DNA from: an uncultured Lachnospiraceae bacterium
GTDB taxonomy: Bacteria > Bacillota > Clostridia > Lachnospirales > Lachnospiraceae
NCBI GenBank assembly: GCA_910588565.1
Contig: CAJUPF010000014.1
Coordinates: 1-50,264, forward strand
Direction of reading: 5' to 3'
Length of the DNA stretch: 50,264 bases
Shown here: positions 43,999-50,264 of the stretch, piece by piece
Position numbering within the stretch: position 1 is the stretch's first letter
How the letters are laid out: the number at the start of each line of letters is the position of its first letter
Program-made: the position numbers and the translations under genes
The notes under the pieces: model-generated
Seen by the model: only the letters and a program-made list of their open reading frames with translations
The model's database searches: none
Told to the model about the DNA's origin: nothing

Positions 43999-44562
43999 CT
44001 ACTCGGAATCCCCCAGGACTTCTTCGAGAGAATGCGTCATCATATAGTCATATATCTCTGCCAGCTCCTTTGCTGAAACCGCCATTCCACTCCTGATCCA
44101 GGTAATCACCACAGAACACATCGACTGGGCATAATATTCCGCAATCCGTTCCGGCGTAAGCCAGCCAAACTTCTGCATTACTTCCGCTGTCCTCTGTTTA
44201 GCCAGTTCCAGAAAAATCCGCTTCACACTGTTTCTGGCAATGGATTCAAATGAATTTTGTCCTTCCAGACGAACCGCCTGCATATAAAACTCCCGCTCTT
44301 TTTCAATATTTGTAAACAGCAGAACCAATGCTTCATTTATCATCCGATTCTCAAGCAGCGGCTGTATCGGTTCTAACAGCTCCGTTAAAATAATCCATTC
44401 CAATAGCTCATATTTATCCTGAAAATGATGATAAAAGGTAGGCCTTATTACCCCCGCCTTATCCGTAATCTCCTTAATCGTAATTTTTTCTACCGGACGG
44501 CACAATGCAAGCTCCTTTAAACTCTCTGCAAGTAAAGTATCAACTGCACCCTTTCCCTGCAT
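43999..44562 (-). CDS. TetR-family regulator
   Basis: A 187-residue DNA-binding regulator. The N-terminal helix-turn-helix is clear (about 24-50, ITIKEITDKAGVIRPTFYHHF, followed by DKYELL); the C-terminal part (about 60-185) is an all-helical ligand/dimer domain like those of DhaS-type members. It probably represses the MMPL operon just downstream through the palindrome at 43942-43969, and may sense the exported compound. GGGAGG lies ten bases before the ATG. It follows the small protein gene by 23 bases and so is likely the last gene of the ATP-grasp transcript. Confidence 0.9.
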   Translation of the reverse strand: MQGKGAVDTLLAESLKELALCRPVEKITIKEITDKAGVIRPTFYHHFQDKYELLEWIILTELLEPIQPLLENRMINEALVLLFTNIEKEREFYMQAVRLEGQNSFESIARNSVKRIFLELAKQRTAEVMQKFGWLTPERIAEYYAQSMCSVVITWIRSGMAVSAKELAEIYDYMMTHSLEEVLGDSE

Positions 44563-44585
44563 AGCTATCGATCCTCCCTTTTTGT

Positions 44586-44822
44586 CTACTCGTCAAATTC
44601 TACTGTTACAAAATAGCCTTTCGGCGTTTCTTCAATCCCCACAACAGTTCCCTCTGCCGATTTTAACCGCTGTCCGGCCGGGAAATTGGCAGACATGGCA
44701 TATGCCTTTCCCAGCGTATAGTAATAAGAAGACGGCAGTTTTCCCTCCGTCACCGGAAGCACATCTCCCACCTTTAAAAGCCCCATCCGTTCCATCTTAA
44801 ATTCCATCTGTCTCATATTCAT
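44586..44822 (-). CDS. Small conserved unknown protein
   Basis: About 78 residues if started at the ATG 44822, four bases after AAGGA; a start at 44816 is equally possible. A short charged start is followed by a beta-rich, SH3-like run (VGDVLPVTEGKLPSSYYYTLGKAY...EGTVVGIEETPKGYFVTVEFDE). No signal peptide or membrane helix. It starts seven bases after the DUF308 stop, suggesting coupled translation. Function unknown. The frame stays open further upstream inside the DUF308 gene, but that part looks like a shadow. Confidence 0.65.
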   Translation of the reverse strand: MNMRQMEFKMERMGLLKVGDVLPVTEGKLPSSYYYTLGKAYAMSANFPAGQRLKSAEGTVVGIEETPKGYFVTVEFDE

Positions 44823-44829
44823 CTCATCC

Positions 44830-45441
44830 TTATTCTTCATCCTCAGAAAGCTCCCACCCACCAGAAGATACCTCCACCGCCTGTGCGTCTTCTGCCGCCA
44901 GCCGGAACATGTGAGCCGCTTTTGCCAGGCGGCTGACAATCCAGAGAGCTGAAATTCCATCATAAATCAATGCCGCCCCCACAAATCCAAGCGTCACAGA
45001 AATCACCCCAAAACAATTTACAATACAGGCAGCTCCAAACCCCATACCCAGCAAAGCCAGAAGTATCAAAATCGCCCAAGAATCATACCCATTTCGTTTC
45101 GTCTCCAGGGCATACTTAAAATCCTCAAATCCATGCACAAACAAAGCAACGCCAATTCCGATCAATAGCATACTCTGAATACTCTGGGGCCTGACAAAAA
45201 TCCAGATACCCACAAACAGCAACACCAGGCCAAACGGCAGGTTAATCCTGTGTTTTTCCCCGGAAGACAGAAGATAGCTGAGCGTCCGAAACGCCCCCAA
45301 AACTGCCAGCGCCGCGCCAATTGCCTTGCATGCCACAGTCGTCACCTGCACCGGCCATAAAATCAAAACCACGCCAAACACAATACAGCAGGCAGCGCTT
45401 ATAATAACATCCAGTTTCACTCGTTTTAATAATTCTTTCAT
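44830..45441 (-). CDS. DUF308/HdeD-like membrane protein
   Basis: A 203-residue protein with six predicted helices in three similar hairpins (about 12-60, 67-108, 120-165) and a charged, acidic C-terminal tail ending ELSEDEE. This layout fits DUF308 (HdeD family) proteins; in E. coli HdeD is linked to acid resistance, but the role here is unknown. GGAG lies seven bases before the ATG, which shares one base with the stop of the ATP-grasp gene (TGATG), a sign of coupled translation. Confidence 0.8.
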   Translation of the reverse strand: MKELLKRVKLDVIISAACCIVFGVVLILWPVQVTTVACKAIGAALAVLGAFRTLSYLLSSGEKHRINLPFGLVLLFVGIWIFVRPQSIQSMLLIGIGVALFVHGFEDFKYALETKRNGYDSWAILILLALLGMGFGAACIVNCFGVISVTLGFVGAALIYDGISALWIVSRLAKAAHMFRLAAEDAQAVEVSSGGWELSEDEE

Positions 45442-46790
45442 CAAAAATCTCCTTTCTCATCTACCATAATCGTTGGGAGCGCGATTTCACTATATTGTGT
45501 GGAAATAATCTGTCCTCTGGACACTCTGGAATAAATGCCCCTAAACACCCCATTATACACAAACAATCCTGTCAGATTGGATACCTCAAAAAATTCTGCA
45601 TCCGCTCCTTTGGAAAAATCGATATTTGGGGTCTGATAAGGAACACAAAATTCCTGAACCAGATATCCTTCCGCACGGTGGCTGTCCACAATCTGCTTCC
45701 ACTCCTCTGCCGACTCATACTCAACCCCGGCAAACACCCCCTTCGATCCATAAGAATCCAACGGCTTTAAAATCCACCCATCCTTGTTCTTTATGATATC
45801 CTCATAGGGCAGATCATCCGCCGTCATTAATGCCGTATACGGCACATGCGCTTCCACATACGCAATTTCCGCCTCTGATAAAAACGCTTTTGTCATTGGA
45901 TGATGCAGAATCCGATACAGCACTTTATTATGAGCAATCTGCGTGGAAAAATCGCCAATCAGACATACAGCTTCCTCCTTTACTGCCTGGATAAAATCCG
46001 CAACTTCTTCATAATATTTCATAATATCACTGGTTACCGCCCTGCGGTAAATCATATCGATCGGCCTGTCTCCACTTCCATACAACCTTCCATTCCGATA
46101 GCTAAGCTCCCGTATTTCACAAATTTCGCACTCCACATCATGCTGGCGGTAACGTTCTGCAAAAATCTCAAACTCATTGTTCGTAGCGCTTTCCATAAAG
46201 TCCACAATCGCCACATAGGGTTTTTCCACAGCCCCTTCTGTCTCCCGGTAAATTTCCAGAGAAGCTTCCACCCAGCTGTCAAACAGTTCAAATACCGAAA
46301 GCTGGTATTTTTTCGCCAACTCCTGATACGCACAGGTAAACTGAATCCCCCGGTTTAATTCCCGATCCTCGTTCATGGCGCTCGAACCATCCGTATTAAA
46401 TTCACAAAACTTAAAATTTCCCGATTCCTCATTATAAAATATATCAATTCTGGCGATCGGCATCTTACTTTGATAGCGCGGGCTCCGCAAAATCAGCTCT
46501 TCGAGTTCTTCCGGAAACCCAAACAGCCTGCGGTACGATGCCTCTGCTCTGTAATGAGAAATTACTTTGTCAAAAATGTCATATAATGTCCGAATGAGCT
46601 GCCGAAAGTTCGCAATATCCTTTTTTGTAAACAGCTTTGGAACATACAGCGTACTGACACATCTCCCATGATATCTGGCTGTAGAACCGTTCATATACGC
46701 AATTTCTTCCAAAGCGCTTTTGGCATGCCGTTCTTTATCTTTCAATATATATGCACAATATTCCTGATTTAATTCTGCTGAAGTTATCAT
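45441..46790 (-). CDS. Glutathionylspermidine-synthase-type ATP-grasp ligase
   Basis: A 449-residue cytosolic protein resembling the synthase domain of glutathionylspermidine synthase (preATP-grasp plus ATP-grasp fold), which makes amide bonds using ATP. Family-like features are RIDIFYNEESGNFKFCEFNTDGSSAMNED-type region (about 113-142; key residues Glu-Phe-Asn-Thr-Asp-Gly), the RRAVTSD stretch (about 255), and the glycine-rich nucleotide loop WILKPLDSYGSKGVF (about 338-352). The amidase half of E. coli Gsp is absent. Clostridia normally lack glutathione, so the substrate is probably another amine and acid. The start at 46790 lies five bases after GGGAG. First gene of a probable four-gene transcript ending with tetR. 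Confidence 0.75.
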   Translation of the reverse strand: MITSAELNQEYCAYILKDKERHAKSALEEIAYMNGSTARYHGRCVSTLYVPKLFTKKDIANFRQLIRTLYDIFDKVISHYRAEASYRRLFGFPEELEELILRSPRYQSKMPIARIDIFYNEESGNFKFCEFNTDGSSAMNEDRELNRGIQFTCAYQELAKKYQLSVFELFDSWVEASLEIYRETEGAVEKPYVAIVDFMESATNNEFEIFAERYRQHDVECEICEIRELSYRNGRLYGSGDRPIDMIYRRAVTSDIMKYYEEVADFIQAVKEEAVCLIGDFSTQIAHNKVLYRILHHPMTKAFLSEAEIAYVEAHVPYTALMTADDLPYEDIIKNKDGWILKPLDSYGSKGVFAGVEYESAEEWKQIVDSHRAEGYLVQEFCVPYQTPNIDFSKGADAEFFEVSNLTGLFVYNGVFRGIYSRVSRGQIISTQYSEIALPTIMVDEKGDF

Positions 46791-46883
46791 CTTTTCTCCC
46801 ATTCCTTTTACTTATAATCTGAACCCGTTCTTCTCCTGTTTCAAAAAACAGCTTCCATTCCAGTATTCACTGATTAATACATA

Positions 46884-46912
46884 AGTATAACAGATTTTTT
46901 GATCCATGTCAT
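46884..46912 (-). promoter_or_regulatory. Promoter of the ATP-grasp operon
   Basis: On the minus strand ATGACA (complement of 46907-46912), a 17-base spacer and TATACT (complement of 46884-46889), about 95 bases before the start codon. Confidence 0.65.
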
Positions 46913-46969
46913 CAGATGATCTTTTCCATTCTGCATTATATTTCACCTCCAGCAACCTGCCTGCATCCA

Positions 46970-47003
46970 ATTGTCAACCAAATTATATTTTTCGGTTGAC
47001 AAT
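46970..47003 (+). promoter_or_regulatory. BirA-type biotin operator
   Basis: Perfect inverse arms ATTGTCAACC (46970-46979) and GGTTGACAAT (46994-47003) with 14 bases between, matching the known form of BirA sites (TTGTnAACC-N14/15-GGTTnACAA). The right arm contains the -35 element of the bioY promoter, so bound BirA-biotinyl-AMP would block transcription. Confidence 0.9.
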
Positions 47004-47024
47004 CAAACAAAAATACCATAAAAT
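46996..47024 (+). promoter_or_regulatory. Promoter of bioY-bioB
   Basis: Perfect TTGACA (46996-47001), 17-base spacer, TAAAAT (47019-47024), 28 bases before the bioY start. Confidence 0.85.
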
Positions 47025-47051
47025 CAAAAAAAACAAAAGGAGTGTAACATT

Positions 47052-47627
47052 ATGTCAACAATTGCAAATTCAAAAGAAAAATCGAAACTATCCATTCATC
47101 AGCTCACTGCCGCCGCACTGATGACAGCCCTGATGTGTATTTTAGGGCCACTGTCCATCCCAATCGGCGCAGTTCCGATTTCCTTTACCAATCTTGTTAT
47201 TTACCTTGCTGTTTATCTGCTTGGAACACGGCTTGGCACTATCAGCTACCTTGTATACCTGCTGTTAGGAGCGGCGGGCCTCCCCGTATTTTCAGGCTAT
47301 TCCGGAGGCCTTGCAAAGCTGGCCGGCCCTACTGGCGGATACTTAGTTGGATTTATCTTTATGGCCATTATTTCCGGAGTTTTTGTGAAAAAATCCCATT
47401 ATAAACAAATTTTCTCCATCCTTGGAATGGTAATCGGAACCCTAGTAGCCTATCTGTTTGGCACCATTTGGTTTGTATTAGAATCTGGCTGCACAATTTG
47501 GTATGCCCTGACTGTCTGCGTCTTTCCTTTCCTAATTGGAGACGCCATCAAAATTCTGCTTGCTTCCAATGCGGGGCTGCTGATCCGCAATGCCCTGAAC
47601 AAAGCAAACCTGCTGGAACAGCTCTAA
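47052..47627 (+). CDS. bioY: Biotin transporter S-component
   Basis: The 191-residue substrate-binding membrane subunit of an ECF-type biotin transporter. Six helices are visible, with the BioY-typical GPLSIPIGAVPISFTNL loop (about 32-48), and LLLGAAGLPVFSGYSGGLAKLAGPTGGYLVGF (about 72-102, key Gly-Leu-Pro-Val-Phe and Gly-Pro-Thr-Gly-Gly-Tyr). AAAGGAG precedes the ATG. The ECF energising genes are not in the window and are presumably shared. Co-transcribed with bioB under a BirA site. Confidence 0.95.
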   Translation: MSTIANSKEKSKLSIHQLTAAALMTALMCILGPLSIPIGAVPISFTNLVIYLAVYLLGTRLGTISYLVYLLLGAAGLPVFSGYSGGLAKLAGPTGGYLVGFIFMAIISGVFVKKSHYKQIFSILGMVIGTLVAYLFGTIWFVLESGCTIWYALTVCVFPFLIGDAIKILLASNAGLLIRNALNKANLLEQL

Positions 47628-47670
47628 ACGGTTACTCTAAGTCAAAATAAATCAAATACAGGAGAACACA

Positions 47671-48639
47671 ATGCTTACAGTTAAAACGTTAGAAGAAAAA
47701 TTATACCAGGAACAAGCGCTCGAAAAAAAAGATGCGCTTTCACTTTGTTCCTCCGATTTAGAAGAACTCTGCGCAGCCGCTAACCGTATACGCAAGCATT
47801 TCTGCGGCAATCGCTTCGACATCTGCACGATTATTAACGCTAAAAGCGGCCGCTGCTCTGAAAATTGCAAATATTGCGCACAGTCTGCCCACTACCATAC
47901 AGATATCGAAGAATATCCTCTCCTTGATACCGATACCATTGTAAAACAAGCCAAATACAACAGCGAACGGGGCGTACTGCGCTTTTCTGTCGTAACTTCA
48001 GGCCGTTCACTGTCCAGCGAAGAAATCAACTCATTGTGCGAATCTATCCGCCAGATAAAAGAAAGCTGTCCTATCGAAGTCTGTGTTTCACTTGGTCTTT
48101 TAAGCGAATCACAGTACAAATGCCTTCTTGCGGCAGGCGCTATCCGCGTACATAACAATCTGGAAGCTTCTGAACGCTTTTTTCCAAATATCTGCACCAC
48201 GCACAGCATCAAGGATAAAGTTAACGCCATCGCAGATGCGCAATCTGCCGGAATGCAGGTATGCAGCGGCGGCATTATCGGTCTGGGAGAAACAATGGAG
48301 GATCGAATTGATTTAGCTCTTACACTGCGAACACTCAACATCCGCTCTGTGCCGGTAAATGTCTTAAACCCAATTCCTGGCACGCCATTAGAACACCAGC
48401 CCCCGCTAAGCTACGATGAAATCCGGCGCACCATCGCTATATTTCGCTTTTTACTTCCCAAAGCAGCCATTCGCCTTGCAGGCGGCAGAGGCCTGATGCC
48501 GGATAAAGGAAAAGCCTGTTTTCTCTCTGGAGCTAACGCAGCAATTTCCGGCGATATGCTTACCACCTCCGGCATAACCATAGAAAACGACAGGAACATC
48601 CTATCAGAATGTGGTTTTATTCCCGCGCTTTTAGACTAA
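47671..48639 (+). CDS. bioB: Biotin synthase
   Basis: Radical-SAM enzyme inserting sulfur into dethiobiotin, the last step of biotin synthesis. The 322-residue product carries the [4Fe-4S] motif CSENCKYC (Cys62, Cys66, Cys69), the VTSGR strand, the conserved NLEAS and CTTHS stretches, GGIIGLGET, NVLNPIPGTPLE, and RLAGGRG with the Arg that binds the [2Fe-2S] cluster. GGAG lies upstream of the ATG. Forty bases after bioY. Because bioF, bioA and bioD are not nearby, the cell may take up a precursor such as dethiobiotin as well as biotin. Confidence 0.94.
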   Translation: MLTVKTLEEKLYQEQALEKKDALSLCSSDLEELCAAANRIRKHFCGNRFDICTIINAKSGRCSENCKYCAQSAHYHTDIEEYPLLDTDTIVKQAKYNSERGVLRFSVVTSGRSLSSEEINSLCESIRQIKESCPIEVCVSLGLLSESQYKCLLAAGAIRVHNNLEASERFFPNICTTHSIKDKVNAIADAQSAGMQVCSGGIIGLGETMEDRIDLALTLRTLNIRSVPVNVLNPIPGTPLEHQPPLSYDEIRRTIAIFRFLLPKAAIRLAGGRGLMPDKGKACFLSGANAAISGDMLTTSGITIENDRNILSECGFIPALLD

Positions 48640-48655
48640 AATTAGAAATATTCCG

Positions 48656-48684
48656 TTGTATAATTGCCTGAATAATGGTAAAAT
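48656..48684 (+). promoter_or_regulatory. Promoter of the 50-residue membrane protein gene
   Basis: TTGTAT (48656-48661), 17-base spacer and TAAAAT (48679-48684), with GAGGAGG following shortly before the ATG. Confidence 0.6.
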
Positions 48685-48712
48685 ACTACTATTATATGAG
48701 GAGGATTTTTAT

Positions 48713-48865
48713 ATGGACGAAAAATTATATAAAACCATCACCTTTTCCGGCGCCGCCAACCTTATCATTGGCATCTGCATTCTTGTTTCAGGCATTTCAG
48801 CCGGAATCCTGCTAATTATCAGCGGTTCCAAACTTCTGAAAAGCAAAAAAAAGATTCTGCTATAA
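48713..48865 (+). CDS. Small membrane protein of 50 residues
   Basis: A hydrophobic segment or tight helical hairpin (about 9-41, with LIIGICILVSG and GILLIISG separated by a short turn) is flanked by a short charged N-terminus and a Lys-rich end (KLLKSKKKILL), so the tail is probably cytosolic. The ribosome binding site GAGGAGG is strong, the promoter is good and a terminator follows, which together support a real gene. Family and function unknown. Confidence 0.7.
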   Translation: MDEKLYKTITFSGAANLIIGICILVSGISAGILLIISGSKLLKSKKKILL

Positions 48866-48868
48866 AAT

Positions 48869-48908
48869 AAAAAAGAATCCGGCAAGCCGGATTCCTTTTT
48901 TTATTTTT
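48869..48908. terminator. Bidirectional terminator
   Basis: GAATCCGGC (48875-48883), AA, GCCGGATTC (48886-48894), with an A-run on the left and a T-run on the right. It serves the small membrane protein gene and the convergent SGNH gene. Confidence 0.9.
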
Positions 48909-50013
48909 TTTCTTGTTCTGAAATATATCCTAATTGCTCTAACTTCTGATATACCTGTTCTCCAATCATTCTGTAAAACGCTTCATTTCCATGTATTTCA
49001 TCTACGCGTATTCCTGACGGGATTTCACCTGCAGCAAGATCCATCTGATCCTGTTCCGTTGGCTGCAGCCCCGCATCTGCCAATCCATGCTCCAAGAAAT
49101 AAGCGCGAATGTCCAGAAAATGCTCCCCAAATTCCGCTGCCAGCGCCTGATTAATCGCTTCAACATCCGGAATCAGGGTTTTTGAGGTCAAACCAATTAT
49201 AATATACCGTTCTGCTCCCAGATATTCCAGCATCTGCCGCTCAATCTGAATCAGCTCTCCCACCGTATCTTTATTCGGCGGAAGATTGCTTCCTGCAAAA
49301 ATCACAATAATATCCGATTCCCTCTTATCTCCGGATGCAAATGTTTCTACCTGGGAACCTTCCGGAGCCAAAACGGCAGTTCCCGGCTCTCTCCTGGTAA
49401 AATAATACTTGTTGTCTGCAGCCTCATAGGAAAGTGTTCCTTCCACTCCTGCAATACGACAGGGATTAATGCCGCAGTCGCCCAGCCGCATCATAATTGG
49501 ATCTTCACCATTTTGCCACAATGATACTTCTACTGGATTTGTCTCTGAAGGAATCTCAAAGGTTCCAGCCGTCATGGGCAACAGCCCCATACGAATGCCT
49601 ATCTGCCTGGCTGTTTCTCCCTGAATACCATAATTAACAACGGTAAGATTCAGCTTACTTTCTAAAACAGAAGGATATGTGACCCCATTTCCACCCTGTC
49701 CATATGTCAGGCTGTCTCCCCAGCATATAATTCGTTCTGCTGCCTGCCTGGTCTCCTCTTCCTCTGAAGCTGATTCTGTTTCTTCTGGCTCTGTTTCTGT
49801 TTCTAACGCAATACTCTCTATCTCTGTATCCATGCTTTTTGACTCTGTTTCCTCAGTTTCAATTTCTGAAACAGTTTCTTCTATTTCATGTTCATTTACT
49901 ACTGATGTATCCTCTGATTCCACTTTTGAAGGCTCTGGCTGCTTTGTAATTCCACATCCTGCCGTACACAAACACAACGCTATTATAGCGCTCCATGCAA
50001 TTCTTCTCTTCAT
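48901..50013 (-). CDS. SGNH-hydrolase lipoprotein
   Basis: A 370-residue exported protein. Lipobox CTAGC with Cys20, then a Glu/Thr/Ser-rich linker (about 25-90), then an SGNH/GDSL-type esterase domain. Block I is IICWGDSLTYGQGG (nucleophile Ser101), the block III-like run is IFAGSNLPP, and the block V pair is Asp338-His341 in DEIHGN. It could remove acetyl or acyl groups from surface glycans, but the substrate is not shown. About 95 residues sit between block I and the block III-like run, more than in minimal SGNH enzymes. AAAGGAA lies ten bases before the ATG. A TATAAT (complement of 50040-50045) could be its -10 element. Confidence 0.82.
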   Translation of the reverse strand: MKRRIAWSAIIALCLCTAGCGITKQPEPSKVESEDTSVVNEHEIEETVSEIETEETESKSMDTEIESIALETETEPEETESASEEEETRQAAERIICWGDSLTYGQGGNGVTYPSVLESKLNLTVVNYGIQGETARQIGIRMGLLPMTAGTFEIPSETNPVEVSLWQNGEDPIMMRLGDCGINPCRIAGVEGTLSYEAADNKYYFTRREPGTAVLAPEGSQVETFASGDKRESDIIVIFAGSNLPPNKDTVGELIQIERQMLEYLGAERYIIIGLTSKTLIPDVEAINQALAAEFGEHFLDIRAYFLEHGLADAGLQPTEQDQMDLAAGEIPSGIRVDEIHGNEAFYRMIGEQVYQKLEQLGYISEQEKK

Positions 50014-50059
50014 CTCTTAGAAATTCCTTTCCGTCTTCTATTATATCCTGATGTAGAAT

Positions 50060-50091
50060 AAAAAACCCGATAAAATCAACAGATCCTATCG
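50060..50091 (-). terminator. Terminator of the rRNA/tRNA-Trp transcript
   Basis: On the minus strand a 10-bp stem (50082-50091 with 50068-50077, two G-U pairs) and a 4-base loop lead into a run of T (complement of 50060-50065), ten bases after the tRNA. Confidence 0.8.
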
Positions 50092-50100
50092 AGCTTTCAA

Positions 50101-50173
50101 CAGGGGCAGAAGGACTTGAACCCTCGACATTTGGTTTTGGAGACCAACGTTCTACCAACTGAACTATACCCCT
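50101..50173 (-). tRNA. tRNA-Trp (anticodon CCA)
   Basis: All four arms fold: 7-bp acceptor AGGGGTA/TGCCCCT (one G-U), D-arm GTTC/GAAC, anticodon arm TTGGT/ACCAA with loop CTCCAAA (anticodon CCA), T-arm GAGGG/CCTTC with TTCAAGT. The discriminator is G, as in bacterial tRNA-Trp. The CCA end is not encoded. Confidence 0.95.
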
Positions 50174-50244
50174 ATATATCATTCTATATCTTCGTATAAA
50201 CATATGCCTTCAAAACTTCATACAGAGTTCTACCGGAAACCTTC

Positions 50245-50264
50245 GGTCAAGCCCTCGACCGATT
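50245..50264 (-). rRNA. 3' end of a 23S rRNA gene, cut by the window edge
   Basis: The minus strand reads AATCGGTCGAGGGCTTGACC, the typical Clostridia 23S 3' terminus, which pairs with the 5' end of the mature molecule. About 70 bases separate it from tRNA-Trp, too short for a 5S gene. Confidence 0.7.

Noticed and set aside
44823..44963. Longer start for the small protein after DUF308
   Set aside because: The upstream part is an out-of-frame reading of the DUF308 gene and has no conserved look.

Overview
The window looks like a chromosomal segment of a Gram-positive anaerobe of the class Clostridia, most likely family Lachnospiraceae. This rests on recognisable gene content: spoVG, a glgC/glgD pair, a DnaD-type plus DnaC/DnaI-type helicase-loading pair, a DUF6465-like protein next to an HPr-like protein, a degenerate-site heterodimeric ABC exporter, LTA-synthase-type sulfatase, bioY-bioB under a BirA-type operator, lipoprotein signal peptides and strong AGGAGG-type ribosome binding sites. 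No phage, integrase, transposase or CRISPR array was seen. Genus cannot be assigned from what is visible.

Layout. Positions 1-5.5 kb (minus strand): a long palindrome at the edge, murA, then two overlapping half-transporter genes that form a heterodimeric ABC exporter. 5.5-11.1 kb (minus): a parvulin-type foldase lipoprotein, then pth-mfd (overlapping 3'/5' ends, own promoter). 11.2-16.8 kb: one very large secreted GH78 alpha-L-rhamnosidase with Ig-like domains. 16.9-19.9 kb (minus): spoVG with an elaborately folded leader, and the translationally coupled glgC-glgD pair. 20.2-25.3 kb (plus): murC, a cluster of DnaA boxes, a DnaD-domain gene, a DnaC/DnaI-like ATPase and a long-form ribose-phosphate pyrophosphokinase. 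25.3-34.4 kb (minus): HPr-like/DUF6465 pair, an 840-residue membrane-anchored unknown, a small conserved unknown with an operator-like palindrome over its promoter, a MacAB/YknXYZ-like ATPase-adaptor-permease operon, and a degenerate sensor kinase carrying three exact 45-bp repeats. 34.6-38.5 kb (plus): LtaS-family gene behind a structured leader, and an orphan siroheme nitrite/sulfite reductase. 38.6-46.8 kb (minus): an apparent two-transcription-unit cluster, (ATP-grasp ligase of the glutathionylspermidine synthase type, DUF308 membrane protein, small protein, TetR regulator) followed by (MMPL transporter, 816-residue heptad-repeat membrane protein, MntP-like exporter). 46.9-48.9 kb (plus): bioY-bioB and a 50-residue membrane protein. 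48.9-50.26 kb (minus): SGNH-hydrolase lipoprotein, tRNA-Trp, and the 3' end of a 23S rRNA gene at the window edge.

Most interesting non-coding signals: five perfect same-strand DnaA boxes (two identical tandem pairs plus a single) between murC and the dnaD-like gene; two 62-63 bp near-palindromic intergenic repeats about 26 kb apart in opposite orientation; an in-frame 45-bp triplication inside a kinase ATPase domain; folded leaders ahead of spoVG and the LtaS-family gene; and palindromic operator candidates near the TetR/MMPL locus and the 135-residue unknown.

Starts were chosen by ribosome binding site and family N-termini, so several differ from the longest possible reading frame. All function calls come from reading motifs by eye; no searches were run.
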